From Sphingomonas sp. UV9 (lineage in GTDB: Bacteria > Pseudomonadota > Alphaproteobacteria > Sphingomonadales > Sphingomonadaceae), in NCBI RefSeq assembly GCF_004101245.1, contig NZ_SCIN01000001.1, forward strand, positions 62,001 through 126,000: 64,000 nt of DNA, given 5' to 3'. The notes below the pieces were generated by a model. The model did no database searches, was not told where the DNA came from, and was given only the letters and a program-made list of their open reading frames with translations. The position numbers were made by a program, and so were the translations under genes. Below are positions 1 to 6,821 of this stretch, in pieces. Positions within the stretch are counted from its first letter, which is position 1. Each line of letters opens with the position of its first letter.

Positions 1-177
1 GCCGCCGCCACCGCGCTCGCCCGATCGGGAATCGCCGCGGCGTTTCTCGACATCTCCGCGCGCCCGGGGCCTGAGGGGGCGGCGCTCGCCGCGGCGATGC
101 AGGCGCGCTATCTGCCGCTGCCGCGCGCGGATGCGGTTCGGATGCACGCGGCGGTCCGCGCGGTGCAGCCCGGATGA
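1..177 (+). CDS. bchD: Magnesium chelatase subunit D, C-terminal end (partial)
   Basis: The open frame enters from the left edge and stops at 175-177, giving the last 58 residues. They resemble the end of the von Willebrand A-like integrin domain of BchD: a strand ending in FLDIS, then the MQARYLPLPRADA segment. BchD forms the AAA+ motor of Mg-chelatase with BchI and works with BchH to insert Mg into protoporphyrin IX. The stop overlaps the bchO start by four bases (ATGA), the usual bchI-bchD-bchO arrangement. The call rests on a short fragment plus gene order. Confidence 0.8.
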   Translation, partial: AAATALARSGIAAAFLDISARPGPEGAALAAAMQARYLPLPRADAVRMHAAVRAVQPG

Positions 178-1073
178 GCGCGCCGCGCTGGAGCGTCGAG
201 GGACGGGACTGGCCCAATCGCGCCGCCAGTCGCTTCGTCGCGGCCGGCGGCCTGCGGTGGCATGTCCAGACCTTTGCGCCCAAGGCGCCCGCTGTTCAGG
301 ACGCAGCCGCGACGATCCTGCTGCTCCACGGCACCGGCGCGGCGACGCATAGCTGGCGAACGCTCGCGCCGTTGCTCGGCCAGCACTATCACGTCGTCGC
401 GGTCGACCTGCCCGGGCATGGCTTCACCACCGGCCGCCCGGTCGGCGGCCTATCGATCGCGGGAATGGCGGGCGCGGTCGCGACGTTGCTCGGCACGCTG
501 CAGGTCGCGCCGCAGGTACTCATCGGCCATTCCGCGGGGGCGGCGATCGCGGCGCGGCTGGCGATCGACGGCACGGCGTCCCCCACGGCGATCATCGGGC
601 TGAGCGCTGCGCTGCTGCCCTTTCCCGGGCTGGCCGCGACGCTGTTCCCGACGATGGCGCGCGCGCTGTTCGTCAATCCGATCGCGCCGCATCTGTTCGC
701 GCGGATCGCCCGCACCCCGGGCGAGACCGCCCGGTTCCTGTACCGGTCGACCGGATCGCGGATCGATGACGCAGGCGTGGCGTGCTACGCGGCGTTGCTC
801 GGCACGTCGGCGCAGTGCGCGGGCGCGATCGGCATGATGGCGGCCTGGGATCTGGTCGGATTGCGGCGGGATTTGGCGCGGTTGAAGACGCCGGTGCTGC
901 TCGTCCACGGCGACGGCGATCGGGCGATCCCGCTGTCGAACGCGCGCGAGGCGGCGGCAGCGGTCGGAGACGGGCGGCTCGAGACGCTGCACGGGCTCGG
1001 CCATCTCGCGCATGAGGAACGCCCCGAACAGGTCACGGCGATCGTCCGGCAATTCGTCGAGGCGCGCACATGA
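174..1073 (+). CDS. bchO: BchO, alpha/beta hydrolase of the Mg-chelatase operon
   Basis: The 299-residue protein has an alpha/beta-hydrolase fold. LLLHGTGAATHSW forms the oxyanion-hole region near residue 55, the nucleophile elbow is GHSAGA near residue 120, the acid loop is VHGDGDRAIPL near residue 245, and the late histidine is in GLGHLAHEE. BchO always sits beside the Mg-chelatase genes in purple bacteria and is thought to act in Mg insertion, but its substrate is not known. The start overlaps the bchD stop (ATGA) and the end overlaps the next small ORF, so the genes are translationally coupled. Confidence 0.9.
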   Translation: MSAPRWSVEGRDWPNRAASRFVAAGGLRWHVQTFAPKAPAVQDAAATILLLHGTGAATHSWRTLAPLLGQHYHVVAVDLPGHGFTTGRPVGGLSIAGMAGAVATLLGTLQVAPQVLIGHSAGAAIAARLAIDGTASPTAIIGLSAALLPFPGLAATLFPTMARALFVNPIAPHLFARIARTPGETARFLYRSTGSRIDDAGVACYAALLGTSAQCAGAIGMMAAWDLVGLRRDLARLKTPVLLVHGDGDRAIPLSNAREAAAAVGDGRLETLHGLGHLAHEERPEQVTAIVRQFVEART

Positions 1074-1276
1074 CCGGGGTGCTCGGCCTGCTCGACCTGA
1101 TGATCGCGGGCGCGCCGGTGCTGATCTTCTGCGTCTGGCAGCTCGTGTCGCTCAATCGGGCGATTGCGCGCGACAAGGTCGGCAGAGACTCCCCGACGTC
1201 GCCCGACCCCGCAATACCAGAAGGCGCGTCACCAGAAGGCGCATCACCAGAAGGCGCGGGGCATCCGGTAGGGTAG
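1070..1276 (+). CDS. Small single-span membrane protein after bchO
   Basis: This 68-residue ORF starts with ATG overlapping the bchO stop. Residues 4-27 form one hydrophobic helix (LGLLDLMIAGAPVLIFCVWQLV), followed by a basic stretch and a Pro/Ser/Glu tail. The tail contains a repeated five-residue unit (EGASP) encoded by a 15-base tandem repeat. Its last 33 bases run antisense into the 3' end of crtC. I do not recognise a family. The coupling to bchO supports it being translated, but the repeat tail looks recently expanded. Confidence 0.5.
   Translation: MTGVLGLLDLMIAGAPVLIFCVWQLVSLNRAIARDKVGRDSPTSPDPAIPEGASPEGASPEGAGHPVG
1217..1258 (+). repeat. 15-base tandem repeat over the crtC stop codon
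   Basis: The unit CCAGAAGGCGCGTCA occurs at 1217-1231 and, with one change, at 1232-1246. A third copy is incomplete at 1247-1258. Read on the minus strand each junction contains CTTCTGGTGA, which is the Trp-stop end of crtC, so the end of crtC appears to have been multiplied. The copies also encode the EGASP repeats of the small plus-strand ORF. Confidence 0.85.
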
Positions 1277-2248
1277 CATCGACTGGACGATGGGTGATCG
1301 GAAGCGGCCGAGCGCAAGGCTTTCATGGACGGCGCGCACCTCCTCGCCGAACAGACGCGTAGCCAGTGCGGAGCGGGCATAGAAGGGGGCATCGATCCAC
1401 GTCTTCACCACGCGCGGGCGATGTCCCGCATCGGCCCGTGTCGCGCGCTTTATGAGCCAGCCGGTCCGCGGCAAGGCCGCCGGGGCGGGCTGGACGACAT
1501 CGTGCCATCGGCCCTGCGCATCGAATTTGAGCGCGAGGTCGAACGGCGTGCCGTCGCGCCGCCGCCCCTCGTACAGGATCGCGACATCGCTTGTCAGGTG
1601 CGCGCGCGACCAGTGCCAGTCGTCGAACCCCGCCTCCAGCGGTTCGTCGCCGAAGTTCGAGTCGAAATAGCCGGGGCCCGACCAGCGGGCGCCGGGATGC
1701 GTCATCGCGACCTCGACATGCGCGCGCGGTGCCACCGGATGCCAGCGATGCCGCCCGCCCGGATCGAGCGCGAAGGCGGTGGTGCCGATCATCACGGGGC
1801 TGACGCGGATCGTACCGCGCACGCGGTAGGGCAGCGGAGCGGATCGCTCGCGGATTTCGATCACCAGCGTGTCGCCGTCCCAGCGCAGGCTGCTCGGCCC
1901 GACGACGAAATGATCGGTGCCCCGGTCGACCCGGTGCGCGGTGCGCTCGGTCATCGCCCAGGCGCTGCCGCGCGGGCCGGTCAACGCGACGTTGATCGCA
2001 CAGTGGTTTTCGGGGTTCGTCCGGCCGCTGAGCTTGTAATAGGGGGAGAAGACGCTGCCGATGAAGGCGATGATGGTGAGGCCATGGGTGCCGTCCGCGC
2101 TGGTCGCGTCGACATACCACCAGGCATAGCCCTGTGCATCGACACGAACGTCGAAGCGTGGTCCCTGAGCAGGCAGTCGGCGGCTAGCTGGCCTGAAAGC
2201 GCCGCCATCGGGACGCCCGCGCCGGGGTGGGTGCTCCCGCCCGCGCAA
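1244..2248 (-). CDS. crtC: Carotenoid 1,2-hydratase (hydroxyneurosporene synthase)
   Basis: CrtC adds water across the C-1,2 double bond of acyclic carotenoids in the spheroidene/spirilloxanthin pathway. The family core begins at GPRFDV, continues through AWWYVDATSADG and IAFIGSVFSPYY, and includes ENHCAINVAL and WHWSRAHL. The C-terminus is intact (PYRMPRAFW). No ATG or GTG lies in frame near the conserved start. I chose a TTG at 2248, giving 334 residues; a CTG at 2176 is the alternative. The gene lies inside the 3' part of the upstream crtD frame, so it is probably coupled to crtD translation. Confidence 0.88.
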   Translation of the reverse strand: MRGREHPPRRGRPDGGAFRPASRRLPAQGPRFDVRVDAQGYAWWYVDATSADGTHGLTIIAFIGSVFSPYYKLSGRTNPENHCAINVALTGPRGSAWAMTERTAHRVDRGTDHFVVGPSSLRWDGDTLVIEIRERSAPLPYRVRGTIRVSPVMIGTTAFALDPGGRHRWHPVAPRAHVEVAMTHPGARWSGPGYFDSNFGDEPLEAGFDDWHWSRAHLTSDVAILYEGRRRDGTPFDLALKFDAQGRWHDVVQPAPAALPRTGWLIKRATRADAGHRPRVVKTWIDAPFYARSALATRLFGEEVRAVHESLALGRFRSPIVQSMLPYRMPRAFW

Positions 2249-3657
2249 TAAAGCCCAGGGATCCGTGTCCGGCTGCCCTGCCGGCGGAAGGACGCCGCCC
2301 ACCCGTGCGAGGCCCGTCCATAAAGGGCTCCACCCGTCGAGGGACACAGGGCTTCGAACCCGCTCGGCGTCGTCACGACGGTCGAGGACGCCAGATCGAG
2401 CGAAAGTCCCGCCTGCGAAACGCCGTCCAGCATGCGCCTCGTCCATGTCGCGATCTCCTCCTGGGTGGTGTCCGGGCCGTCGCCGATGGGCGGCGCGTTG
2501 ACGATGATCTGCACGCGTTCTGTGTGCGCAGGGGCGGACGCGTCGCGGCGGTCGTCGACGCCGCTGTCGCTGCGATCCTGCGCGCAGACATAGACGCTCG
2601 GCCGGGCCGCCGCGCGACCCGCTGACAGCGCGGCGAATTCGGCAGGATAGTCGTCCGAGAAGAAGACGGTGTGGCGGGCGAGCGGAAAGCCCGCGGCCTG
2701 CGCGCGTCCGGTCCACACCATCGCGCTCAGCGATCGGTGCGCGGCGGGGACGGGGGTGACCGCGTGACTCACCGCGGCGCCGAACCGGCCGACGGCGATC
2801 GCGGCGGGATCGGCGTTGCAGATCACCGCCGACGCGGCGATGCGCTCGCCGTCCTCGAGCATGATCCCGACGGCGCGGCCGCGCTCCACGAGGATTGCGC
2901 GGACCGGCGCGCCATACCGGAAGCGGACGCCGCCCTGTCGGCCAAGCGCCTCGAGCGCGAGCGCGAGCCGATGCATGCCGCCGTCGATCAGCCACACCCC
3001 GCTCGCCTCGACATGCGCGATCAGCATCAGCGTCGCCGGGCACTGCATCGGCGACGCGCCGCAATAGGTCGCATAGCGCGCGAACAGCTGGCGCAGTCGC
3101 GGGTCGACGAAATAGCCGCCAAGCGCGCGCCACAGCGACGTATAGGGGCGCAGCGTGCAATAATCGCCAAGGCCGCGCAGGCCCATCCGCCAGCCCAGCG
3201 TCAGCGGCCCCGGGCGTGTGGCATGGAGAAAGGGCCGGTCGAGCGCGGTGAACAGCCGTTTTGCCTCGGCCCGGAACGCGCGATAGCCGCGGGCATCGGC
3301 CGCGCCGGCGAAGGCGCCGATCGCGTCCTCGCTCGCTGCGGGATCGGCGAACAGGTCGAGGCGGGCGGGCCCCCAGGCATGACGGGCGAGCAGCGCGGCG
3401 GGGCGCATCGTCACGTGCCGGTCGAGCGTGTCGCCGCACGCCGCGAAGACATCCTCCATGACCGATCGCAGCGTGAACACCGTCGGCCCCGCGTCGATCG
3501 CGTCGCCGTCGACCGCGATCGTGCGCAGCTTGCCACCCGGCCCGGGTTGCGCCTCGACGACCGTCACGGTGCGGCCTTGCGCGGCGAGCAGCGCGGCGCT
3601 GACCAGCCCGCCGACCCCCGCCCCGATCACCACCACGCCCGCATCCGACACCGGCAT
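1981..3657 (-). CDS. crtD: Methoxyneurosporene (carotenoid 3,4-) dehydrogenase
   Basis: CrtD is an FAD-dependent phytoene-desaturase-like enzyme that introduces the C-3,4 double bond of acyclic carotenoids. The N-terminal dinucleotide motif is VVIGAGVGGLVSAALLAAQG and the C-terminal FAD motif is GLYCAGGSTHPGAGVPMA. The frame is open for 558 residues. Family similarity seems to end near residue 495 (LAADCLLRD). The last 60 or so residues are Ser/Pro/Arg-rich and lie antiphase inside crtC, so they look like read-through of an overlapping frame. The start is an ATG at 3657, 27 bases from the PpsR palindrome that separates it from crtF. Confidence 0.88.
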   Translation of the reverse strand: MPVSDAGVVVIGAGVGGLVSAALLAAQGRTVTVVEAQPGPGGKLRTIAVDGDAIDAGPTVFTLRSVMEDVFAACGDTLDRHVTMRPAALLARHAWGPARLDLFADPAASEDAIGAFAGAADARGYRAFRAEAKRLFTALDRPFLHATRPGPLTLGWRMGLRGLGDYCTLRPYTSLWRALGGYFVDPRLRQLFARYATYCGASPMQCPATLMLIAHVEASGVWLIDGGMHRLALALEALGRQGGVRFRYGAPVRAILVERGRAVGIMLEDGERIAASAVICNADPAAIAVGRFGAAVSHAVTPVPAAHRSLSAMVWTGRAQAAGFPLARHTVFFSDDYPAEFAALSAGRAAARPSVYVCAQDRSDSGVDDRRDASAPAHTERVQIIVNAPPIGDGPDTTQEEIATWTRRMLDGVSQAGLSLDLASSTVVTTPSGFEALCPSTGGALYGRASHGWAASFRRQGSRTRIPGLYCAGGSTHPGAGVPMAALSGQLAADCLLRDHASTFVSMHRAMPGGMSTRPARTAPMASPSSPSSAASSPPITSSAAGRTPKTTVRSTSR

Positions 3658-3664
3658 CCTCCAA

Positions 3665-3694
3665 TTGACGCGATGCTAACACCTGTCCATAAAT
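3665..3694 (+). promoter_or_regulatory. Candidate sigma-70 promoter for crtF
   Basis: A TTGACG -35 box at 3665-3670 is followed 17 bases later by an AT-rich -10 (CATAAAT) at 3688-3694. The -10 lies inside the PpsR palindrome, a geometry that would allow direct repression. Transcription would start around 3700, almost on the crtF start codon. Confidence 0.4.
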
Positions 3695-3701
3695 ATGGAC
3701 A
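3684..3701. promoter_or_regulatory. PpsR/CrtJ operator between crtD and crtF
   Basis: TGTCCATAAATATGGACA fits TGT-N12-ACA exactly, with both arms extended to TGTCCAT/ATGGACA. PpsR (CrtJ) binds this consensus and represses bch and crt genes under oxygen. The site lies between divergent crtD and crtF. On the minus strand TGGACA could act as the crtD -35 box. Confidence 0.85.
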
Positions 3702-3702
3702 T

Positions 3703-4845
3703 ATGAAAACGTATCATCATATTTTCGCCCGTGTGCGGGAGCGGTGGCTGGACTGCCGCAACCGCCTGCTCGCCGATCCGCGCGTCCAGCAGGCAGCGCA
3801 GCGCTTTCCGCTCAGCCGGCCGATCGCGCGTCGCCGGGCGGGCGCGCTGTTCGATCTGGTCGCAGGGTTCACCTATTCGCAGATCCTTGCCGCCTGCGTC
3901 GAAACCGGGTTGCTCGCGCTGCTGGCACGTGGTCCGGCGGACGTGGGGACGATCGCGGCGCAGCTCGACCTGCCGCTGGCGGGCGCCGAGCGACTGCTGC
4001 GCGGTGCAGCGGCGCTACGGCTTGTCGAGCCGTGCGGGGCGGACTGGGCGCTTGGCAGCGACGGTGCGGCGTTGCTCGGCAATCCCGGCATCACCGCGAT
4101 GATCGCGCATCACCGTCTGCTCTATGCCGATCTGGCCGATCCCGTCGCGCTGCTGCGCCGCGGGGGCGGGGGCGGCGCGGTGTCGGATCACTGGCATTAT
4201 GCCGAGTCGGCGGGGCAGGGCGATGCCGCCGCCGTCTCGGCCTATTCGGCGCTGATGGCGGCGTCGCAACCGATGGTCGCAGGCCAGACACTCGCGGCCT
4301 ATCGGTTCGACCGACATCGCCGCGTGCTCGACGTCGGCGGCGGCGAGGGGGCGTTTCTCTGCGCGCTCGGGACCCGGTTCGCGACGCTCGGTCTCGGGCT
4401 GTTCGACCTGCCCGCGGTGAGCGAGCGCGCGCGCGGTCGGTTCGACTCGGCGGGGTTGGGGACGCGCGCGACGCTGCACGGGGGCGATTTCCTCGCAGAT
4501 CCGCTGCCCGAGGGCTATGATCTGATCACGCTGGTGCGTGTCCTGCACGACCATGACGACGCGGCGGCGCTGACGTTGCTGCGTCGCATCCATTCCGCGC
4601 TGCCCCCCGGCGGCACGCTGTTGATCACCGAACCGATGGCCCGGACCCCGGGCGCGGAGCGATCCGGCGATGCGTATTTCGGCTTCTATTTGCTCGCCAT
4701 GGGCACCGGGCGGCCGCGAACTGTCGCGGAGATCCGCGCAATGCTGCTCGTGGTGGGCTTCGGCAAGGTCCGTACCCGGCGCACCGCACTGCCGCTCATC
4801 ACCTGCGTGATCACGGCAACACGCCAGAGTGTCCAACCTGGTTGA
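3703..4845 (+). CDS. crtF: Hydroxyneurosporene O-methyltransferase
   Basis: CrtF methylates the 1-hydroxyl group of hydroxylated acyclic carotenoids using SAM, following CrtC. The 380-residue protein has an N-terminal helical dimerisation part (LFDLVAGFTYSQILAACVETGLL in pieces around residues 45-67) and a C-terminal Rossmann methyltransferase domain. SAM motif I is VLDVGGGEGAF near residue 208 and the catalytic region contains VRVLHDHDD near residue 285. The chosen ATG at 3703 is one base past the PpsR palindrome. An in-frame GTG at 3733 is a possible alternative start. The stop lies inside the next PpsR site. Confidence 0.9.
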   Translation: MKTYHHIFARVRERWLDCRNRLLADPRVQQAAQRFPLSRPIARRRAGALFDLVAGFTYSQILAACVETGLLALLARGPADVGTIAAQLDLPLAGAERLLRGAAALRLVEPCGADWALGSDGAALLGNPGITAMIAHHRLLYADLADPVALLRRGGGGGAVSDHWHYAESAGQGDAAAVSAYSALMAASQPMVAGQTLAAYRFDRHRRVLDVGGGEGAFLCALGTRFATLGLGLFDLPAVSERARGRFDSAGLGTRATLHGGDFLADPLPEGYDLITLVRVLHDHDDAAALTLLRRIHSALPPGGTLLITEPMARTPGAERSGDAYFGFYLLAMGTGRPRTVAEIRAMLLVVGFGKVRTRRTALPLITCVITATRQSVQPG

Positions 4846-4847
4846 CA
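4830..4847. promoter_or_regulatory. PpsR operator and -35 box of the bchC operon
   Basis: TGTCCAACCTGGTTGACA matches TGT-N12-ACA and is a near-perfect palindrome. Its right half supplies TTGACA, followed 17 bases later by CAGATT at 4865-4870 as a weak -10. The site overlaps the end of crtF and lies 68-85 bases before bchC. It would place bchCXYZ-puf under oxygen repression. Confidence 0.85.
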
Positions 4848-4914
4848 TAGTAAGACGTCTAGAGCAGATTACGACGATGTTCTGATGGAGGACGGCGCGG
4901 TGGGCAACGGACGC

Positions 4915-5841
4915 ATGGACGCACTGGCGGTCATACTGGAAGCGCCGGAAAGGCTTGCGCTCCGCACGCTGTCGCTCACCCCGATGGGCGATGCCGATCT
5001 GTGCGTCGAGATCGACTGGAGCGGGATCAGCACCGGCACCGAAAGGCTGCTGTGGAGCGGTCGGATGCCCGCGTTTCCCGGCATGGGCTATCCGCTGGTC
5101 CCGGGGTATGAATCGGTCGGACGGATCGTCGATGCCGGCATCGAGGCGCGCGCGCGGATCGGCGAATATGTCTTCGTCCCCGGCGCCAATTGCTATCGTC
5201 AGGCGCGCGGCCTGTTCGGGGGGGCGGCCCGGCACGTCATCCTGCCCGGTGCGCGCGCGGTGCCGATCGACGCGGCGCTCGGGCGCAATGGCGTGCTGCT
5301 CGCGCTCGCCGCCACCGCGCATCACGCGATCGCGGTCGGCGGCGCGCCCGACCTGATCGTCGGACATGGCATATTGGGGCAGCTGATCGCGCGGATCGCG
5401 GTCGCCTCGGGGGCGGGCGCGCCGACGGTGTGGGAGGTCCAGCCGGCTCGTCGATTGGGATGCGGGTACCGCGTGATCGACCCGGCCGACGACGATCGCT
5501 CCGACTATCGCACGATCTGTGACGCGAGCGGGACGGCCGATATCCTCGACCTGGCATTCGCGCGGCTCGGCAAGGGCGGCGAGGTGGTGCTGGCCGGATT
5601 CTACGACCGGCTGTCCTTTGCCTTCCCGCCGGCGTTCCTGCGCGAGGCGCGGATGCGTGTCGCGGCCGAGTTCAGCCCCGCGGACATCACAGCGACGCTC
5701 GCGCTGATCGAGACCGGGCTGCTCGAGCTCGATGGCCTCATCAGCCACACCCGCCCCGCGGGCGAGGCGATGGACGCCTATCCGCAGGCCTTCACCGACC
5801 CCGATTGCGTCAAGATGGTCCTCGACTGGAGAGCGCTATGA
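4915..5841 (+). CDS. bchC: 3-hydroxyethyl bacteriochlorophyllide a dehydrogenase
   Basis: BchC oxidises the C-3 hydroxyethyl group to acetyl, near the end of bacteriochlorophyllide a synthesis. It belongs to the medium-chain dehydrogenase family. Visible family segments are IDWSGISTGTERLLWSG, FPGMGYPLVPGYESVG, the nucleotide-site stretch LIVGHGILGQ and the C-terminal end TDPDCVKMVLDW. The start at 4915 (MDALAVILEAPERLAL) matches where the family begins; an upstream in-frame ATG at 4885 would add ten residues. The stop overlaps the bchX ATG. Confidence 0.93.
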   Translation: MDALAVILEAPERLALRTLSLTPMGDADLCVEIDWSGISTGTERLLWSGRMPAFPGMGYPLVPGYESVGRIVDAGIEARARIGEYVFVPGANCYRQARGLFGGAARHVILPGARAVPIDAALGRNGVLLALAATAHHAIAVGGAPDLIVGHGILGQLIARIAVASGAGAPTVWEVQPARRLGCGYRVIDPADDDRSDYRTICDASGTADILDLAFARLGKGGEVVLAGFYDRLSFAFPPAFLREARMRVAAEFSPADITATLALIETGLLELDGLISHTRPAGEAMDAYPQAFTDPDCVKMVLDWRAL

Positions 5842-6821
5842 GCATGTTCGATCCCGGGCCACTGCGGCGTGAAGCCGAACAGGAGCCGGATCCGGTCCCG
5901 ACCGGCCCGGTCACCAAGGAGACGCAGATCATCGCGATCTACGGCAAGGGCGGCAGCGGCAAGTCGTTCGCGCTCGCCAACCTCAGCTACATGATGGCGC
6001 AGCAGGGCAAGCGCGTGCTGCTGATCGGCTGCGACCCCAAGAGCGACACCACGTCGCTGTTGTTCGGCGGCAAGTCGACTCCGACGATCATCGAGACCAG
6101 CTCGCGCAAGAAGCTCGCGGGCGAGGAAATCGGGATCGAGGACGTCTGCTTCCAGCGCGACGGCGTGTTCGCGATGGAACTGGGCGGGCCCGAGGTCGGG
6201 CGCGGTTGCGGCGGGCGCGGGATCATCCACGGGTTCGAGACGCTCGAGAAACTGGGGTTTCACGAATGGGGCTTCGACTATGTCCTGCTCGATTTCCTCG
6301 GTGACGTGGTGTGCGGCGGGTTCGGCCTGCCGATTGCGCGCGACATGTGCCAGAAGGTGATCGTCGTCGCGTCGAACGACCTGCAATCGCTGTATGTCGC
6401 GAACAACGTCTGCAAGGCGGTCGAATATTTCCGCAAGATGGGCGGCAATGTCGGCGTCGCGGGGATGATCCTCAACAAGGACGACGGCACGGGCGAGGCG
6501 CAGGCGTTCGCCGCCGCGGTCGGCATCCCGGTGCTCACCGCGATCCCCGCGAACGAGGATATCCGCAGAAAGAGCGCGAACTACCAGATCATCGGCAAGC
6601 CCGGTGGGCAATGGGCGAGCCTGTTCGAGGAACTCGCGGTCAATGTCGCAGAAGCGCCGCCGCTCCGGCCGACGCCGCTCGATCAGGACGGGCTGCTCGG
6701 GCTGTTCTCGGCGGACGTGACGGGTGCGGGCTATGCGCTGAAGCCTGCGAGCCAGGCGGACATGCGCGGGGTCGCCTATGTGGCGAAGCCGACGCTCGAG
6801 GTCGTGTACGATGCCGTCTGA
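5838..6821 (+). CDS. bchX: Chlorophyllide a reductase iron protein, subunit X
   Basis: BchX is the NifH-like ATPase that passes electrons to the BchYZ catalytic component, which reduces the C-7/C-8 bond of chlorophyllide a. The P-loop is YGKGGSGKSFA near residue 36. The bridging [4Fe-4S] cysteines are expected in GRGCGGRG and DVVCGGFG, both present. LGGPEVGRG and ASNDLQSLYVANN are also typical. The protein has 327 residues from the ATG overlapping the bchC stop. The bchY frame begins inside its last codons. Confidence 0.95.
   Translation: MSMFDPGPLRREAEQEPDPVPTGPVTKETQIIAIYGKGGSGKSFALANLSYMMAQQGKRVLLIGCDPKSDTTSLLFGGKSTPTIIETSSRKKLAGEEIGIEDVCFQRDGVFAMELGGPEVGRGCGGRGIIHGFETLEKLGFHEWGFDYVLLDFLGDVVCGGFGLPIARDMCQKVIVVASNDLQSLYVANNVCKAVEYFRKMGGNVGVAGMILNKDDGTGEAQAFAAAVGIPVLTAIPANEDIRRKSANYQIIGKPGGQWASLFEELAVNVAEAPPLRPTPLDQDGLLGLFSADVTGAGYALKPASQADMRGVAYVAKPTLEVVYDAV

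Noticed and set aside
1244..3682. An 812-residue minus-strand frame covering crtC and crtD
   Set aside because: Only its last third is CrtC. The rest is the antiphase frame of crtD with Arg/Pro/Gly-rich composition, open because the DNA is GC-rich.
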